Assembly (NCBI GenBank): GCA_963782255.1
Contig: CAWAIS010000001.1
Coordinates: 2,728,001-2,792,000, forward strand
Direction: 5' to 3'
DNA: 64,000 nucleotides
DNA from: Roseiarcus sp963782255
GTDB lineage: Bacteria; Pseudomonadota; Alphaproteobacteria; Rhizobiales; Beijerinckiaceae
Shown here: positions 28,596 through 37,161 of the stretch, piece after piece
Numbering within the stretch: position 1 is the stretch's first letter
Layout of the letters: every line of letters starts with the position of its first letter
Translations under genes and position numbers: made by a program
The notes under the pieces: generated by a model
Told to the model about the DNA's origin: nothing
The model's database searches: none
What the model saw: only the letters and a program-made list of their open reading frames with translations

Positions 28596-29984
28596 CTACA
28601 GCAGCGTCCCGCGCAGAATCAGGATCGCGACCGAGAAATAGATCACGATGCCCGTCACGTCGACGAACGTGGCGACGAACGGCGCCGAGGCCGACGCGGG
28701 ATCGAAGCCGAACCGCTTGATGACGAACGGCAGCATCGAGCCGACCATCGAACCGAAGGTCACGATCGCGATGAGCGCGAACATGATGGTCACGGCAAGC
28801 AGTATCCAGTGCTGGCCGTAGTCGAATATGCCGAACGTCTGCCATACGGTGATGCGGATCGCCCCGAGAAGGCCGAGGATCACCCCGAGCGTCAATCCCG
28901 AAGGAAGTTCGCGCATGAACACGCGCCACCAGTCGCGTACGCGCACTTCCTGCAGCGCGATCGCGCGGATGATGAGCGATGTCGCCTGACTGCCCGAGTT
29001 GCCGCCCGAACTCATGATTAGCGGAATGAACAAGGTCAGCACCACCGCTTTCTCGAGCTCGCTCTCGAAATGCTGCATCGCCGAGGCGGTCAGCATCTCG
29101 GCGATGAACAGCGCGCAGAGCCAGCCCGCCCGCTTCCTGATCATCGCAAGGAAGCCGATCTGCATATAGGGCGCATCGAGCGCCTCCATGCCGCCGAAGC
29201 GCTGCATCTCCGCATCCTGCTGCGCGACGAGCGTGTCGACCGCGTCGTCGACCGTGACGATGCCGACGGGGCGCTTCGCGTCATCGACGACCGGGATGGC
29301 GAGGAGATTGTATTTCGAGATCAGCCGCACGGTCTCGTCGAGCGGAGAGGTCGCCTTGATTGTCAGGGGCTCCCGCGCAGGCGCCGCATCGACCACTTTC
29401 GTTCGCGGGTCAGCGGTGATGAGGCGCCTCAGCCCGACGGCTCGAATGAGCGCGCCCGTCGTGGAATCGAGGATATAGATCGAGTACACCGTCTCGCGGG
29501 TCTGTTCGACCGCCTTGATGTGCTCCAGAGTTTGACCAACCGTCCAGTCGGCCGGCGCGGCGACGAACTCGGTCGTCATGATCCCGCCGGCTGAGTTCGC
29601 GGGATAGGGCGCGAGCCGCTCGAGCGCCGCTTTCGTCTCGGGGCTGAGGCGGCTCATGAGATCGTTTCGCACCGACACGCGCAGCTCGCGCACAATATGC
29701 GCCGCCCGGTCGGCCGACACGGCGTCGAGCAGGCGCGCGGCCTTTTCGAGCGGCAGCTTCGAAAAGATGGCGGGGTGCCGTTCAAGCTGCGGCTGGTCCA
29801 TGACATCGATCGCCAACGGCTCCGGCAGCGCCTCTAGGACCTCCGCGGCGAACGCGGGCGCGCTGTGGTTCAGAAGGTCGACGATGTCTTCCGCGCGCTC
29901 GCCTGCAAGGCGGGCGGCGACCGCTCCGGCGCCGCGCGACTTGAGGGCGGCCTGGACGGGCGGCTTCAACATCAAATCATGCAT
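28596..29984 (-). CDS. mgtE: Magnesium transporter MgtE
   Basis: A 462-residue Mg2+ channel of the MgtE family. An N-terminal superhelical MgtE_N domain (about 20-125, RLAGERAEDIVDLLNHS) is followed by two CBS domains (about 130-260, PANSAGGIMTTEFV and PVVDDAKRPVGIVTVDDA). Five membrane helices follow with the signature ESELEKAVVLTLFIPLIMS, SSGGNSGSQATSLIIRA and ASAPFVATFVDVTG. The N and CBS domains sense cytosolic Mg2+ and gate the pore in characterised members. Confidence 0.96.
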   Translation of the reverse strand: MHDLMLKPPVQAALKSRGAGAVAARLAGERAEDIVDLLNHSAPAFAAEVLEALPEPLAIDVMDQPQLERHPAIFSKLPLEKAARLLDAVSADRAAHIVRELRVSVRNDLMSRLSPETKAALERLAPYPANSAGGIMTTEFVAAPADWTVGQTLEHIKAVEQTRETVYSIYILDSTTGALIRAVGLRRLITADPRTKVVDAAPAREPLTIKATSPLDETVRLISKYNLLAIPVVDDAKRPVGIVTVDDAVDTLVAQQDAEMQRFGGMEALDAPYMQIGFLAMIRKRAGWLCALFIAEMLTASAMQHFESELEKAVVLTLFIPLIMSSGGNSGSQATSLIIRAIALQEVRVRDWWRVFMRELPSGLTLGVILGLLGAIRITVWQTFGIFDYGQHWILLAVTIMFALIAIVTFGSMVGSMLPFVIKRFGFDPASASAPFVATFVDVTGIVIYFSVAILILRGTLL

Positions 29985-30098
29985 GGGCGCCGGCTCGCGT
30001 TCGGGGCCGCCTTGAGGCGGGGCGATCGAGTCGTTCGTCCAAGTTGATGACAGTATCGCGACAGCATGGGCGCCGGCCGCCCGTGCAATCGCCCATGT

Positions 30099-31967
30099 TC
30101 AGTTCGGCAAAACGACGATGCTGCTCGCGACAGAGTCCGCGACAAGCTCCTTGGTGATGACGCCGGCCACATTGTCCGGCCGCGGACCGGCCCGATCGTG
30201 CACGACGACCGCGATCTCGGCCTTCCTGCGCCACATGCGCCGGATCACGTTGAAAAAGACATCGCGCTCGCGCACGATGCAAAAGTCTCTGCTTGCGACG
30301 TCGCGCAGGATTGCCGGCTGCGCGTCCCGGCTCACCACCGCCAGCGGCCTGTTGACGCGGACGGCGCCGATGATCCGGTCGTCATCGGCGATGACGACAT
30401 ACTTCACGTCATGGCCGTCTTCCGAGCGAAGGGGCAAGTCATCGACGCGGACGGTCGCCGGCGCCACGATGATTTCGCGGTCCATGACCGCCCCCGCGCG
30501 CTTGACGACGAACATGTTGGCGTGGAGCGCATCCGGTATGACGTGTCCGCGACGCACGAGCTTCAACGTATAGATGCTTTCGGGCGAGAGCAGACGCCTG
30601 ACGCCGATGCTCGCCGCCACCGCCAGAATCATCGGCAGGACGATGGCGTAATCGCGGGTCATTTCGAAAAGCATCGTGATCGCCGTCAAGACCGCGCCGG
30701 TGCCCCCGCCCACCATCGCCGCCATTCCGACCACCGCGAAGGAGGGAATGTTCAGGGTCATCGGCAGATGAGCCATGTTCAAGAGGGTGGCGAATCCGCT
30801 GCCGAGCGTCGCTCCCATGTAGAGCGAAGGAGAGAATATGCCCCCCGAAGAGCCGGAGCCGAGAGTGAGGCAGGCTGCAATGAGCTCGCAGAAAAAAAGA
30901 AGGAACAGAATCCCGGCGCCGTCCAGTCGGCCGAACAGGATCGCCTGGTCGGTCGCGTAGCCGACGCCCCCGATGTAATATTCGCCGAGGAGTTGATGGA
31001 CGCCATAGATGATGACGCCCACGACCAGCATTCCCAGCATATGGCGGCGATAGTTTCCCGGAATCTTTTCGAACAGGTCTTCGGTGAAATAGAGGCCGCG
31101 GATGAAGGCGGCGGCGGCGACGCCGACAATGGCGCCGAGCAAGGCGTAGAGGCTGAGCGCGAGCGCCGCGCTCGGATCGACCGGGAGAGGCGTGAGGTAC
31201 GACATCGCGAAGCCTGGCGCCACCCCGAACCAATAGCGGCCGATGAAGGTCGCCGTGCTGGTCGCGATCGCCACCGGCAGGAACGTCCTGGCGCTGACCT
31301 CCGGCATCAGGATCTCGATGGCGAACACCACGCCGCCGATCGGCGTATTGAATGTCGCAGCGATTCCGCCGCCGCCGCCGCATGCAATGAGAATGATGCG
31401 CTCGGCCGAAGACATGCGCAGAATTTGACCCAGCGTGGAGCCGAATGCTGAGCCGATCTGGATGATCGGGCCCTCGCGTCCGATGGTCGCGCCGCTGCCG
31501 ATGGCGATCGCCGACGCCACAGATTTCACGGCCGCCACGACGGGACGGATGACGCCGCCGCCGTAGTAGATCGCATCCATGACTTCGGGCACGCCATGCC
31601 CCTTGGCCTCAGGCGCGAATTTCGTCACGAGACAGGTCACGGCGACTGCGCCGACCACGGGCGCGAGAATGATGAAGGCGCCCCAAGGGCTCGCGGGCGT
31701 GAAGACCTTCGTGTCGTAATAGGTCGAGAATTGACCGAGAAACAAGAGATTGTGAATCAATCCGATGAGTTCGCGAAAGACGATGGCGCCCACCCCCGCC
31801 GCGATTCCGACCGCCAATGCGAGGAGCGAGAGAGACACGAGACCCAGTCGACGCGACTCGTCCGCATCAAGCGCCTCCGATGGCGTTTCCTCGATCGAAC
31901 CCGGAGACCCGCCTGCGTCCGCCGTCAAATCAAGATGGCGCGGCGGCTTCAGGTCTTCCTTCATCAT
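30099..31967 (-). CDS. ClC-family chloride channel/transporter with C-terminal CBS-type region
   Basis: A 622-residue ClC protein with about ten to eleven membrane helices. Selectivity motifs are GSGATIGREGP, which includes the gating Glu, and GSGSSGGIFSPS, with GHGVPEV and GGGTGAVLTAI helices between and after. The external gating Glu suggests a Cl-/H+ exchanger rather than a channel. A cytosolic region (about 490-615) resembles a CBS pair (VKRAGAVMDREIIV, RSEDGHDVKYVVIADDDRI). It sits 114 bases upstream of mgtE on the same strand. Confidence 0.93.
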   Translation of the reverse strand: MMKEDLKPPRHLDLTADAGGSPGSIEETPSEALDADESRRLGLVSLSLLALAVGIAAGVGAIVFRELIGLIHNLLFLGQFSTYYDTKVFTPASPWGAFIILAPVVGAVAVTCLVTKFAPEAKGHGVPEVMDAIYYGGGVIRPVVAAVKSVASAIAIGSGATIGREGPIIQIGSAFGSTLGQILRMSSAERIILIACGGGGGIAATFNTPIGGVVFAIEILMPEVSARTFLPVAIATSTATFIGRYWFGVAPGFAMSYLTPLPVDPSAALALSLYALLGAIVGVAAAAFIRGLYFTEDLFEKIPGNYRRHMLGMLVVGVIIYGVHQLLGEYYIGGVGYATDQAILFGRLDGAGILFLLFFCELIAACLTLGSGSSGGIFSPSLYMGATLGSGFATLLNMAHLPMTLNIPSFAVVGMAAMVGGGTGAVLTAITMLFEMTRDYAIVLPMILAVAASIGVRRLLSPESIYTLKLVRRGHVIPDALHANMFVVKRAGAVMDREIIVAPATVRVDDLPLRSEDGHDVKYVVIADDDRIIGAVRVNRPLAVVSRDAQPAILRDVASRDFCIVRERDVFFNVIRRMWRRKAEIAVVVHDRAGPRPDNVAGVITKELVADSVASSIVVLPN

Positions 31968-32310
31968 GTCTGGTCCGATCGGATGGGCCGCGAGAGCGAG
32001 CGGGCTCTCGACTGTTCAGCATGGGCGCCCGGCGGCGGCGTCCGACGGCCTTGCGATTTGCCGGAGACGATCCGGCGAATCGGCCAATCCACCCCGCTGC
32101 GTCGGTTTCGTAACCGCCGCGGCGCCAAAACGTTCCACGATCGCAAGCTCCACGCGCGGCGTGGACAAAAGCCGGCCGACCGACCGCGACCGGAAACAAC
32201 GCTTGTCCGGCGACTTGCGGAGCTTTTTTCGCGAAGAGGTCGAAGGCGTCGCTCGGGTCGCGGCGGGATCGGCCTTTCGTGAGCGCGGGGGCCGTCGAAC
32301 TCCCTCCGAA

Positions 32311-32571
32311 TCAGAGCGTCCGCCACTCGCCGCCATGCCAATAGCCGCGGCCCTCGTGCTCTTTCCAGACGTAATGGTCCCATTTCCTCCAGCGCCAGCC
32401 CGCGGGATGAACGGTCAGGCCGAGTGCGTGCGGATAGACATGGTCGTCCTGGACGCGCCAGCAGGCTCCGTCGACGTTGCAGACGATGCGGCCCGATGCA
32501 TTCAATGAGGTCAGCGCCAGCAACGCAAAACCCGTGAGAACCAAGAAGACCAGTTTCGCGCGCGCGTTCAT
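32311..32571 (-). CDS. Small exported protein, probably general-stress regulated
   Basis: An 86-residue protein with a hydrophobic signal segment LVFLVLTGFALLALTSLNASG. The short mature part is rich in His and Trp, with CNVDGACWRVQDDHVYPHAL and WKEHEGRGYWHGGEW. The two cysteines could form a disulfide in the periplasm. I do not recognise a named family, although similar small secreted proteins are frequent in Rhizobiales. AAGGGG lies six to seven bases before the ATG. An EcfG-like promoter lies 30 bases upstream, which supports a real stress-induced gene. Confidence 0.7.
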   Translation of the reverse strand: MNARAKLVFLVLTGFALLALTSLNASGRIVCNVDGACWRVQDDHVYPHALGLTVHPAGWRWRKWDHYVWKEHEGRGYWHGGEWRTL

Positions 32572-32600
32572 GTTCGTCCCCTTGAACGTGGACGGACGGA

Positions 32601-32626
32601 AACGCCTGTCTCGGCGGCGAGGTTCC
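32601..32626 (-). promoter_or_regulatory. Candidate sigma-EcfG (general stress) promoter
   Basis: On the minus strand GGAAC (32626-32622) and CGTT (32604-32601) are spaced by 17 bases, the exact alphaproteobacterial EcfG pattern GGAAC-N16/17-CGTT. Transcription would start about 20-25 bases before the ATG of the small exported protein. No ecfG, phyR or nepR gene is in the window. Confidence 0.6.
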
Positions 32627-32738
32627 GGGCGCCCCGTGAGGGCGGGTTCAGACCGACATCAAACGCGATAAGGGCTGCGAGCCTTGGCTCTTAAAGCGTT
32701 TGCTGGTTGGCGGTAGGTCAGCCTCGTGTTTCCCCGTC

Positions 32739-32771
32739 ATGGCCGGGCTTGACCTGGCTTGACCCGGCCAT
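32739..32771. repeat. Rhizobiales-type intergenic palindrome
   Basis: ATGGCCGGG (32739-32747) and CCCGGCCAT (32763-32771) form a nine-base perfect stem. The loop contains a partial duplication of CTTGACCTGG/CTTGACCCGG, so the usual shorter palindrome seems to have expanded here. Confidence 0.5.
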
Positions 32772-32965
32772 CCACGAGAACACCAAGCTCTCCGAATAAG
32801 CAATAAGGGCCACCAGTCTCTTTACGTTTTTCTGAATTCATGCTATATTGCTTTTTGGTTTTTAAGCATCACGACCGATGACGAGGCTCGCCATGAACGC
32901 GAAGCGCCCGAACGGGGATTTGCGCCTTCGACGCCGGGGTCGATCGAGGTCTTGCAAAAGCCTTG

Positions 32966-33106
32966 CAAAAATTTTTCGGGGCAAGTCGCTCGTAACCCAT
33001 TGAAAAGTCCCGATTCGCCAAAGGAAATGCAAGGAAATACAAGGTTAATTCCTTGCATTTGGTTTGGTCTGGCTTGGATTCAACTTGGTTTGGCTTGGTT
33101 TTCCTT
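32966..33106 (+). repeat. Hairpin-bearing repeat, copy A
   Basis: About 140 bases nearly identical to the reverse complement of 44346-44520. Order of parts: GCAAAAATTTTTCGGGG, GCTCGTAACCCATTGAAAAG, a perfect 12-pair hairpin (33025-33060, arms AAATGCAAGGAA and TTCCTTGCATTT), and a tail of repeated CTTGG/TTTGG words ending TTTTCCTTG. It lies in a 625-base gene-free stretch (32572-33196) that otherwise holds the stress promoter and the palindrome at 32739. Peptides read from it are chance frames. Confidence 0.8.
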
Positions 33107-33196
33107 GAACGCGTTGGCCTCAGGGCGGCTCTTCTGGACGGGGTCGCGCTGGCCAAAGCCAGCAATCACATTATCTAGATGTTATAGCAACGCGCC

Positions 33197-34036
33197 TCAC
33201 CGCATCAGCGTCTCAATCTCCTCCCTGAGGCCGTCCGCGTTCTGCACGCCCAGGCCGAGCCCGTCGAGCGCGCGCACGACGACGCGGACGAGGTCGGCGT
33301 TCGACGCCGCCTGACCGCCGCCCGGCAGCTGCAGGTTGTTCTCGAAGCCGACCCGGACGTCGCCGCCGAGGAGCGCGGCCGTGGCGACGCACGCCGCCTC
33401 GCGCCGGCCGAAGGCGCAGGCGCTCCATGAGGCGAAGCGCGGCAGGTCCGGCGCCAGGAACGGCAGGAGGTCGGATGGCGCGGCGGTCCTCAGCAGCGAG
33501 TACCGGCCAAGGACGAAGAGGACCGCGATCCGCTCGAACGGAATGAGGCCCGTCTTCTGCATCGCCGCGAGACGGGCCGCCTCCTCGGCCGAGTAGAGGA
33601 TGAACTGGGGCCAGATGCGCATCTGCTTCAGCCGCGCCAGGAACTCGCCGAACGCCCTTTCGTCCCACGTCTCGGGCGCGAGTTCCCGCAGCGCGAGCGA
33701 GACCGCTTCCGGGTTCGTCTGCAGGATGACCGCCTTCTGCTCGGCCGCGGAATAGCGGCCAAGCAACTCGCTCGTGATCTGCACCACGAGACCGTCTCCG
33801 ACCGCCTCGCAAATCCGCGCGATCGCGGCGCGATAGGCCGCGGCGTCGAGAACATGCGCGCCGTCCGCATCGCGGACGTGCAAGTGGATCATCGACGCGC
33901 CGCGTTCGAGGCACTCGCGCGCGCATCCGGCGAGTTCGACCGCGGTCATCGGCAGCGCTGGATGGTCGGCCTTGGTCTTGCGTCCGCCATTCGGCGCGAC
34001 CGCAACGACGACGCGTCTTCGCGTTGGCGCTGTCAC
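33197..34036 (-). CDS. BKACE family (DUF849) beta-keto-acid cleavage enzyme
   Basis: A 279-residue TIM-barrel enzyme. Characterised members condense a beta-keto acid with acetyl-CoA and cleave it to acetoacetate and a new CoA ester, with a zinc ion. The zinc-binding HxH is in SMIHLHVRDADG near residue 50 and the later Glu in RVGFENNLQL. ITSELLGRYS and AVAPNGG segments fit the family. The substrate cannot be read from sequence. It is divergent from a class III aminotransferase 54 bases away, which could supply a beta-keto acid. Confidence 0.88.
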   Translation of the reverse strand: MTAPTRRRVVVAVAPNGGRKTKADHPALPMTAVELAGCARECLERGASMIHLHVRDADGAHVLDAAAYRAAIARICEAVGDGLVVQITSELLGRYSAAEQKAVILQTNPEAVSLALRELAPETWDERAFGEFLARLKQMRIWPQFILYSAEEAARLAAMQKTGLIPFERIAVLFVLGRYSLLRTAAPSDLLPFLAPDLPRFASWSACAFGRREAACVATAALLGGDVRVGFENNLQLPGGGQAASNADLVRVVVRALDGLGLGVQNADGLREEIETLMR

Positions 34037-34090
34037 CTCCCGCTCCCCAGCCCGCTTTCCGCCGGCCCCCTCGCCCGGCTAGGATCACCT

Positions 34091-35419
34091 ATGACGCACA
34101 TTCTGCACCGCGCCGCAAACGCCGTCATGCTCGTCGCCGTGTCCGGCTCGCGTCTCGAGATCGTCGACGCCGGCGGGCGCCGTTATCTCGACGCCTCGGG
34201 CGGCGCCGCCGTCTCCTGCCTCGGCCACGGCCACCCCGACGTGATTGCGGCGCTGCACAAGCAGCTCGACGCACTCGCCTACGCCCACACCTCGTTCTTC
34301 ACGACCGAAGCCGCCGAGCGCCTCGCCGACCACCTCGTCGAAGAGGCGCCGGCCGGCCTCGACCACGTCTATCTCGTGAGCGGCGGATCGGAGGCGATCG
34401 AGGCGGCGCTCAAGATGGCGCGGCAATATTTCGTCGAGACCGGCCAGCCGCAGCGCCGCTCGATTGTCGCGCGGCGGCAAAGCTATCACGGCAACACGCT
34501 GGGCGCCTTGGCCGCGGGCGGAAACGCCTGGCGACGGGCTCAGTTCGAGCCCCTCCTCGTCGAGACCCATCACATCGACCCCTGTTATGCCTATCGCGGC
34601 CGGCGCGACGGCGAAAGCGACGGCGACTATGCGGCGCGAGCGGCTGAGGCTCTGGACGACAAGCTGATCGAGATCGGGCCTAACCGCGTGATCGCTTTCG
34701 TGGCTGAGACGGTCGTCGGGGCGACGGCCGGCGCAGTGCCGCCGGTCGCCGACTATTTCAAGCGGATCCGCGCGATCTGCGATCGCTACGGCGTCTTGCT
34801 TATCCTCGACGAGGTCATGTGCGGCATGGGCCGGACCGGGACGCTCCATGCCTGCGAGCAGGAGGGGATCGCGCCCGACCTCATGACGATCGCCAAGGGA
34901 CTGGGCGGCGGCTACCAGCCGATTGGCGCGGTTCTCCTGACGAAGCGGATCTTCGAGGCCTTCGCCCGCGGCTCCGGCGCCTTCCAGCATGGCCACACCT
35001 ACATGGGCCATCCGATGGCCACCGCGGCGGCGCTGGCGGTGCAGGACGTCATCCGGCGAGACGGCCTCATCGCCAACGTCGCCGCGATGGGCGCCTTGTT
35101 GCAGCGGCGTCTCCACGAGCGCTTCGCCGACAATCCATTCGTCGGCGACATTCGCGGTCGCGGGCTCCTTCGGGCGCTCGAACTGGTCGAGGACCGCACG
35201 AGCAAGCGGCCGTTCGACCCGAATTTAAGCGTGCATGCCCGTGTCAAGCGCGAGGCGATGGCCCGCGGCCTCATGGTCTATCCGATGGGCGGGACGGCCG
35301 ACGGCGTCAGAGGCGACCACGTCCTGCTCGCGCCCCCGTTCATCGTGAAGCCGCCCGAGATCGAGACGATCGTCGACCGGCTCGGCGAAGCGCTCGACGC
35401 GGCGCTCGCCAAGGCCTGA
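34091..35419 (+). CDS. Class III PLP-dependent aminotransferase
   Basis: A 442-residue fold-type I transaminase of the aspartate-aminotransferase-family protein group (omega-amino acid/beta-alanine type). The phosphate-binding loop SGGSEAIEAALK is near residue 97 and the catalytic lysine is in TIAKGLGGGYQPIGA. LLILDEVMCGMGRTG contains the PLP-ring Asp. The HTYMGHPMATAAALAV motif is also visible. Start chosen at MTHILHRAANAV because the family begins there; the upstream frame overlaps the divergent gene. The divergent BKACE suggests a shared pathway in which this enzyme deaminates a beta-amino acid. Confidence 0.9.
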   Translation: MTHILHRAANAVMLVAVSGSRLEIVDAGGRRYLDASGGAAVSCLGHGHPDVIAALHKQLDALAYAHTSFFTTEAAERLADHLVEEAPAGLDHVYLVSGGSEAIEAALKMARQYFVETGQPQRRSIVARRQSYHGNTLGALAAGGNAWRRAQFEPLLVETHHIDPCYAYRGRRDGESDGDYAARAAEALDDKLIEIGPNRVIAFVAETVVGATAGAVPPVADYFKRIRAICDRYGVLLILDEVMCGMGRTGTLHACEQEGIAPDLMTIAKGLGGGYQPIGAVLLTKRIFEAFARGSGAFQHGHTYMGHPMATAAALAVQDVIRRDGLIANVAAMGALLQRRLHERFADNPFVGDIRGRGLLRALELVEDRTSKRPFDPNLSVHARVKREAMARGLMVYPMGGTADGVRGDHVLLAPPFIVKPPEIETIVDRLGEALDAALAKA

Positions 35420-35558
35420 GCCGGCCATACGGCATCGCGAAGCCGCCACAGAAAGATCGCAGTGGGTCGCCAAAGGCTCCCCCGCCGATGTGCGATAGGC
35501 TTCAAATCCGCCCCGATTCGGCCGAATCCCAGGGGCAGAGGTCGAAAGGACGGATCCA

Positions 35559-36260
35559 ATGGCGAAAGGGTTTCGATGGGCGGCGCTCGGCCTCTCGGCT
35601 GCGCTCGGCGCGAGCGCTTTCGCCCAGAATGCGCCGCTCGACCTCCAGCCGCCGGCAGCCCACGCGAAGGCGGCGAAGCCCGCCAAGAGCGGTCCAACCG
35701 CGTCGCTGACGGCCGAAGAGGCGATCGCGCGCACCAACGCCTGGCTCGACGCGGCTCGGGTCCTGAGCGCGGACTTCGTTCAGATCGGTCCCGGCGGAAA
35801 GCGGTCGGAAGGAGAGCTTGCGGTCGAGCGGCCGGGTCGAATGTCGTTCAAATACGCCAACCCGGCGCGCTTCGAGATTGTCGCCGACGGTCGCAGCGTG
35901 GCGATCATCGATCATAAGCTCAACACGCAGGACGAGTATTTCATCGCGCAGACGCCGCTGAAGTTCCTTCTTTCCGATCACATCGACCTCGCCAAGGACA
36001 CGCAGGTCCTGAGCGTGGCGCAAGACGAGAGTTCGGTTACGATCGAGATCGAGGACAAGGCGACGCTCGGCGGCTCGGCGCATCTCGAGCTCATTTTCGA
36101 TCCCGCGACCTTTGCCCTCAAGCAGTGGACGGTGATCGACGCCCAGGGCTTCCAGACCATCGTAACGCTGTTCAACGTCGATCTGAAGACGAAGCCCGAC
36201 CCTGCCCTCTTCCACATCGACGAAGCTCTGCCGACGCAAATGCTCGGGCGGCACCGGTAA
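35559..36260 (+). CDS. lolA: LolA-like outer-membrane lipoprotein carrier
   Basis: A 233-residue periplasmic protein with a signal peptide (FRWAALGLSAALGASAFA, cleaved near residue 22), a Pro/Ala/Lys linker and a LolA domain. ADFVQIGPGGKRSEGELAV and RPGRMSFKYANP are typical of alphaproteobacterial members, and the concave strand sheet accepts lipoprotein acyl chains from LolCDE. It stands alone with short gaps on both sides. Confidence 0.9.
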   Translation: MAKGFRWAALGLSAALGASAFAQNAPLDLQPPAAHAKAAKPAKSGPTASLTAEEAIARTNAWLDAARVLSADFVQIGPGGKRSEGELAVERPGRMSFKYANPARFEIVADGRSVAIIDHKLNTQDEYFIAQTPLKFLLSDHIDLAKDTQVLSVAQDESSVTIEIEDKATLGGSAHLELIFDPATFALKQWTVIDAQGFQTIVTLFNVDLKTKPDPALFHIDEALPTQMLGRHR

Positions 36261-36340
36261 CTGTGGGAAGACGGCATTTCTGACCTTGCAAAGGCTCCAC
36301 GACGGCTGAGATTGTTCGTTTCTGGACTTCGGGGGCAATC

Positions 36341-37147
36341 TTGAACTTGGCCGTCGCGACCTGGAACATCAATTCCGTTCGTTTGCGCATCGATCTCGTC
36401 GCAAGGTATCTCGCGCAACATAAGCCTGACGTCCTTTGCCTCCAGGAAACGAAGTGTCCCGACGCGAATTTCCCTCACGGCGCGTTCCGCGACGCCGGCT
36501 ATCCCCACATCGCAATCAGCGGACAGAAGGGCTACCACGGCGTCGCAATCGTCTCGCGAATCCCCTTCGCCGCCTTCTCCATCCGCGACTTTTGCGCCAA
36601 AGGCGACGCCCGCCATCTCCGCGTCGTGCTCGACGCGGAAGCCAGGGGAATCGAGGTTCATAACTTCTACGTGCCGGCCGGCGGCGACGAACCCGATCCC
36701 GACATCAATCCGAAATTCGCCCACAAGCTCGCTTTCGTCGACGAGATGGCTGCATGGGCCGCGGAAGACAGCGCCGCGGCCGGACGGTCCATTCTGGTCG
36801 GAGACCTCAACATCGCGCCGCTCGAGCACGACGTCTGGAGCCACCGGGCGCTTCTCAACGTCGTCAGCCACACGGCGATCGAAGTCGAGAAGCTCAAGCG
36901 CGCGCAGGCGGCGGGGCCCTGGGTGGACGCATTGCGCAAGTTCGTTCCGGAGGAGCAAAAGCTCTACACGTGGTGGAGCTATCGTTCGCCGGACTGGTCG
37001 AACGCCAACAAGGGCCGACGGCTCGACCACATCTGGGTCAGCAAGGCGCTCGGATCCTCGGTGACGTCGATGCAGGTCCTGCGCGAAGCGCGAGGCTGGG
37101 AGCGACCATCCGATCACGCGCCAGTCAAGGCGACGCTTTCGCTTTAA
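36341..37147 (+). CDS. xth: Exodeoxyribonuclease III
   Basis: A 268-residue AP endonuclease/3' exonuclease of base-excision repair from a TTG start (LNLAVATWNINSVRLR). Metal and catalytic residues are in ATWNINSVR (Asn), LCLQETKCPD (Glu), ILVGDLNIAP (Asp and Asn) and the C-terminal RPSDHAPVKATL (Asp-His). GRRLDHIWVS is the penultimate motif. All family residues are present. Confidence 0.96.
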   Translation: MNLAVATWNINSVRLRIDLVARYLAQHKPDVLCLQETKCPDANFPHGAFRDAGYPHIAISGQKGYHGVAIVSRIPFAAFSIRDFCAKGDARHLRVVLDAEARGIEVHNFYVPAGGDEPDPDINPKFAHKLAFVDEMAAWAAEDSAAAGRSILVGDLNIAPLEHDVWSHRALLNVVSHTAIEVEKLKRAQAAGPWVDALRKFVPEEQKLYTWWSYRSPDWSNANKGRRLDHIWVSKALGSSVTSMQVLREARGWERPSDHAPVKATLSL

Positions 37148-37161
37148 GGGGGGAACGCGAA

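Noticed and set aside
32843..33058. A short peptide frame shared between the minus strand near 33.0 kb and the plus strand near 44.4 kb
   Set aside because: The identical peptide arises because the nucleotide repeat is the same in both places. It crosses hairpin sequence and diverges outside it, so it is not evidence for a gene family.
33854..34090. N-terminal extension of the aminotransferase
   Set aside because: It would overlap the divergent BKACE gene; family similarity begins at the ATG at 34091.
36754..37161. N-terminal extension of the acylase through exonuclease III
   Set aside because: It is an out-of-frame reading of xth; a ribosome site and a signal-anchor start at 37162 define the gene.
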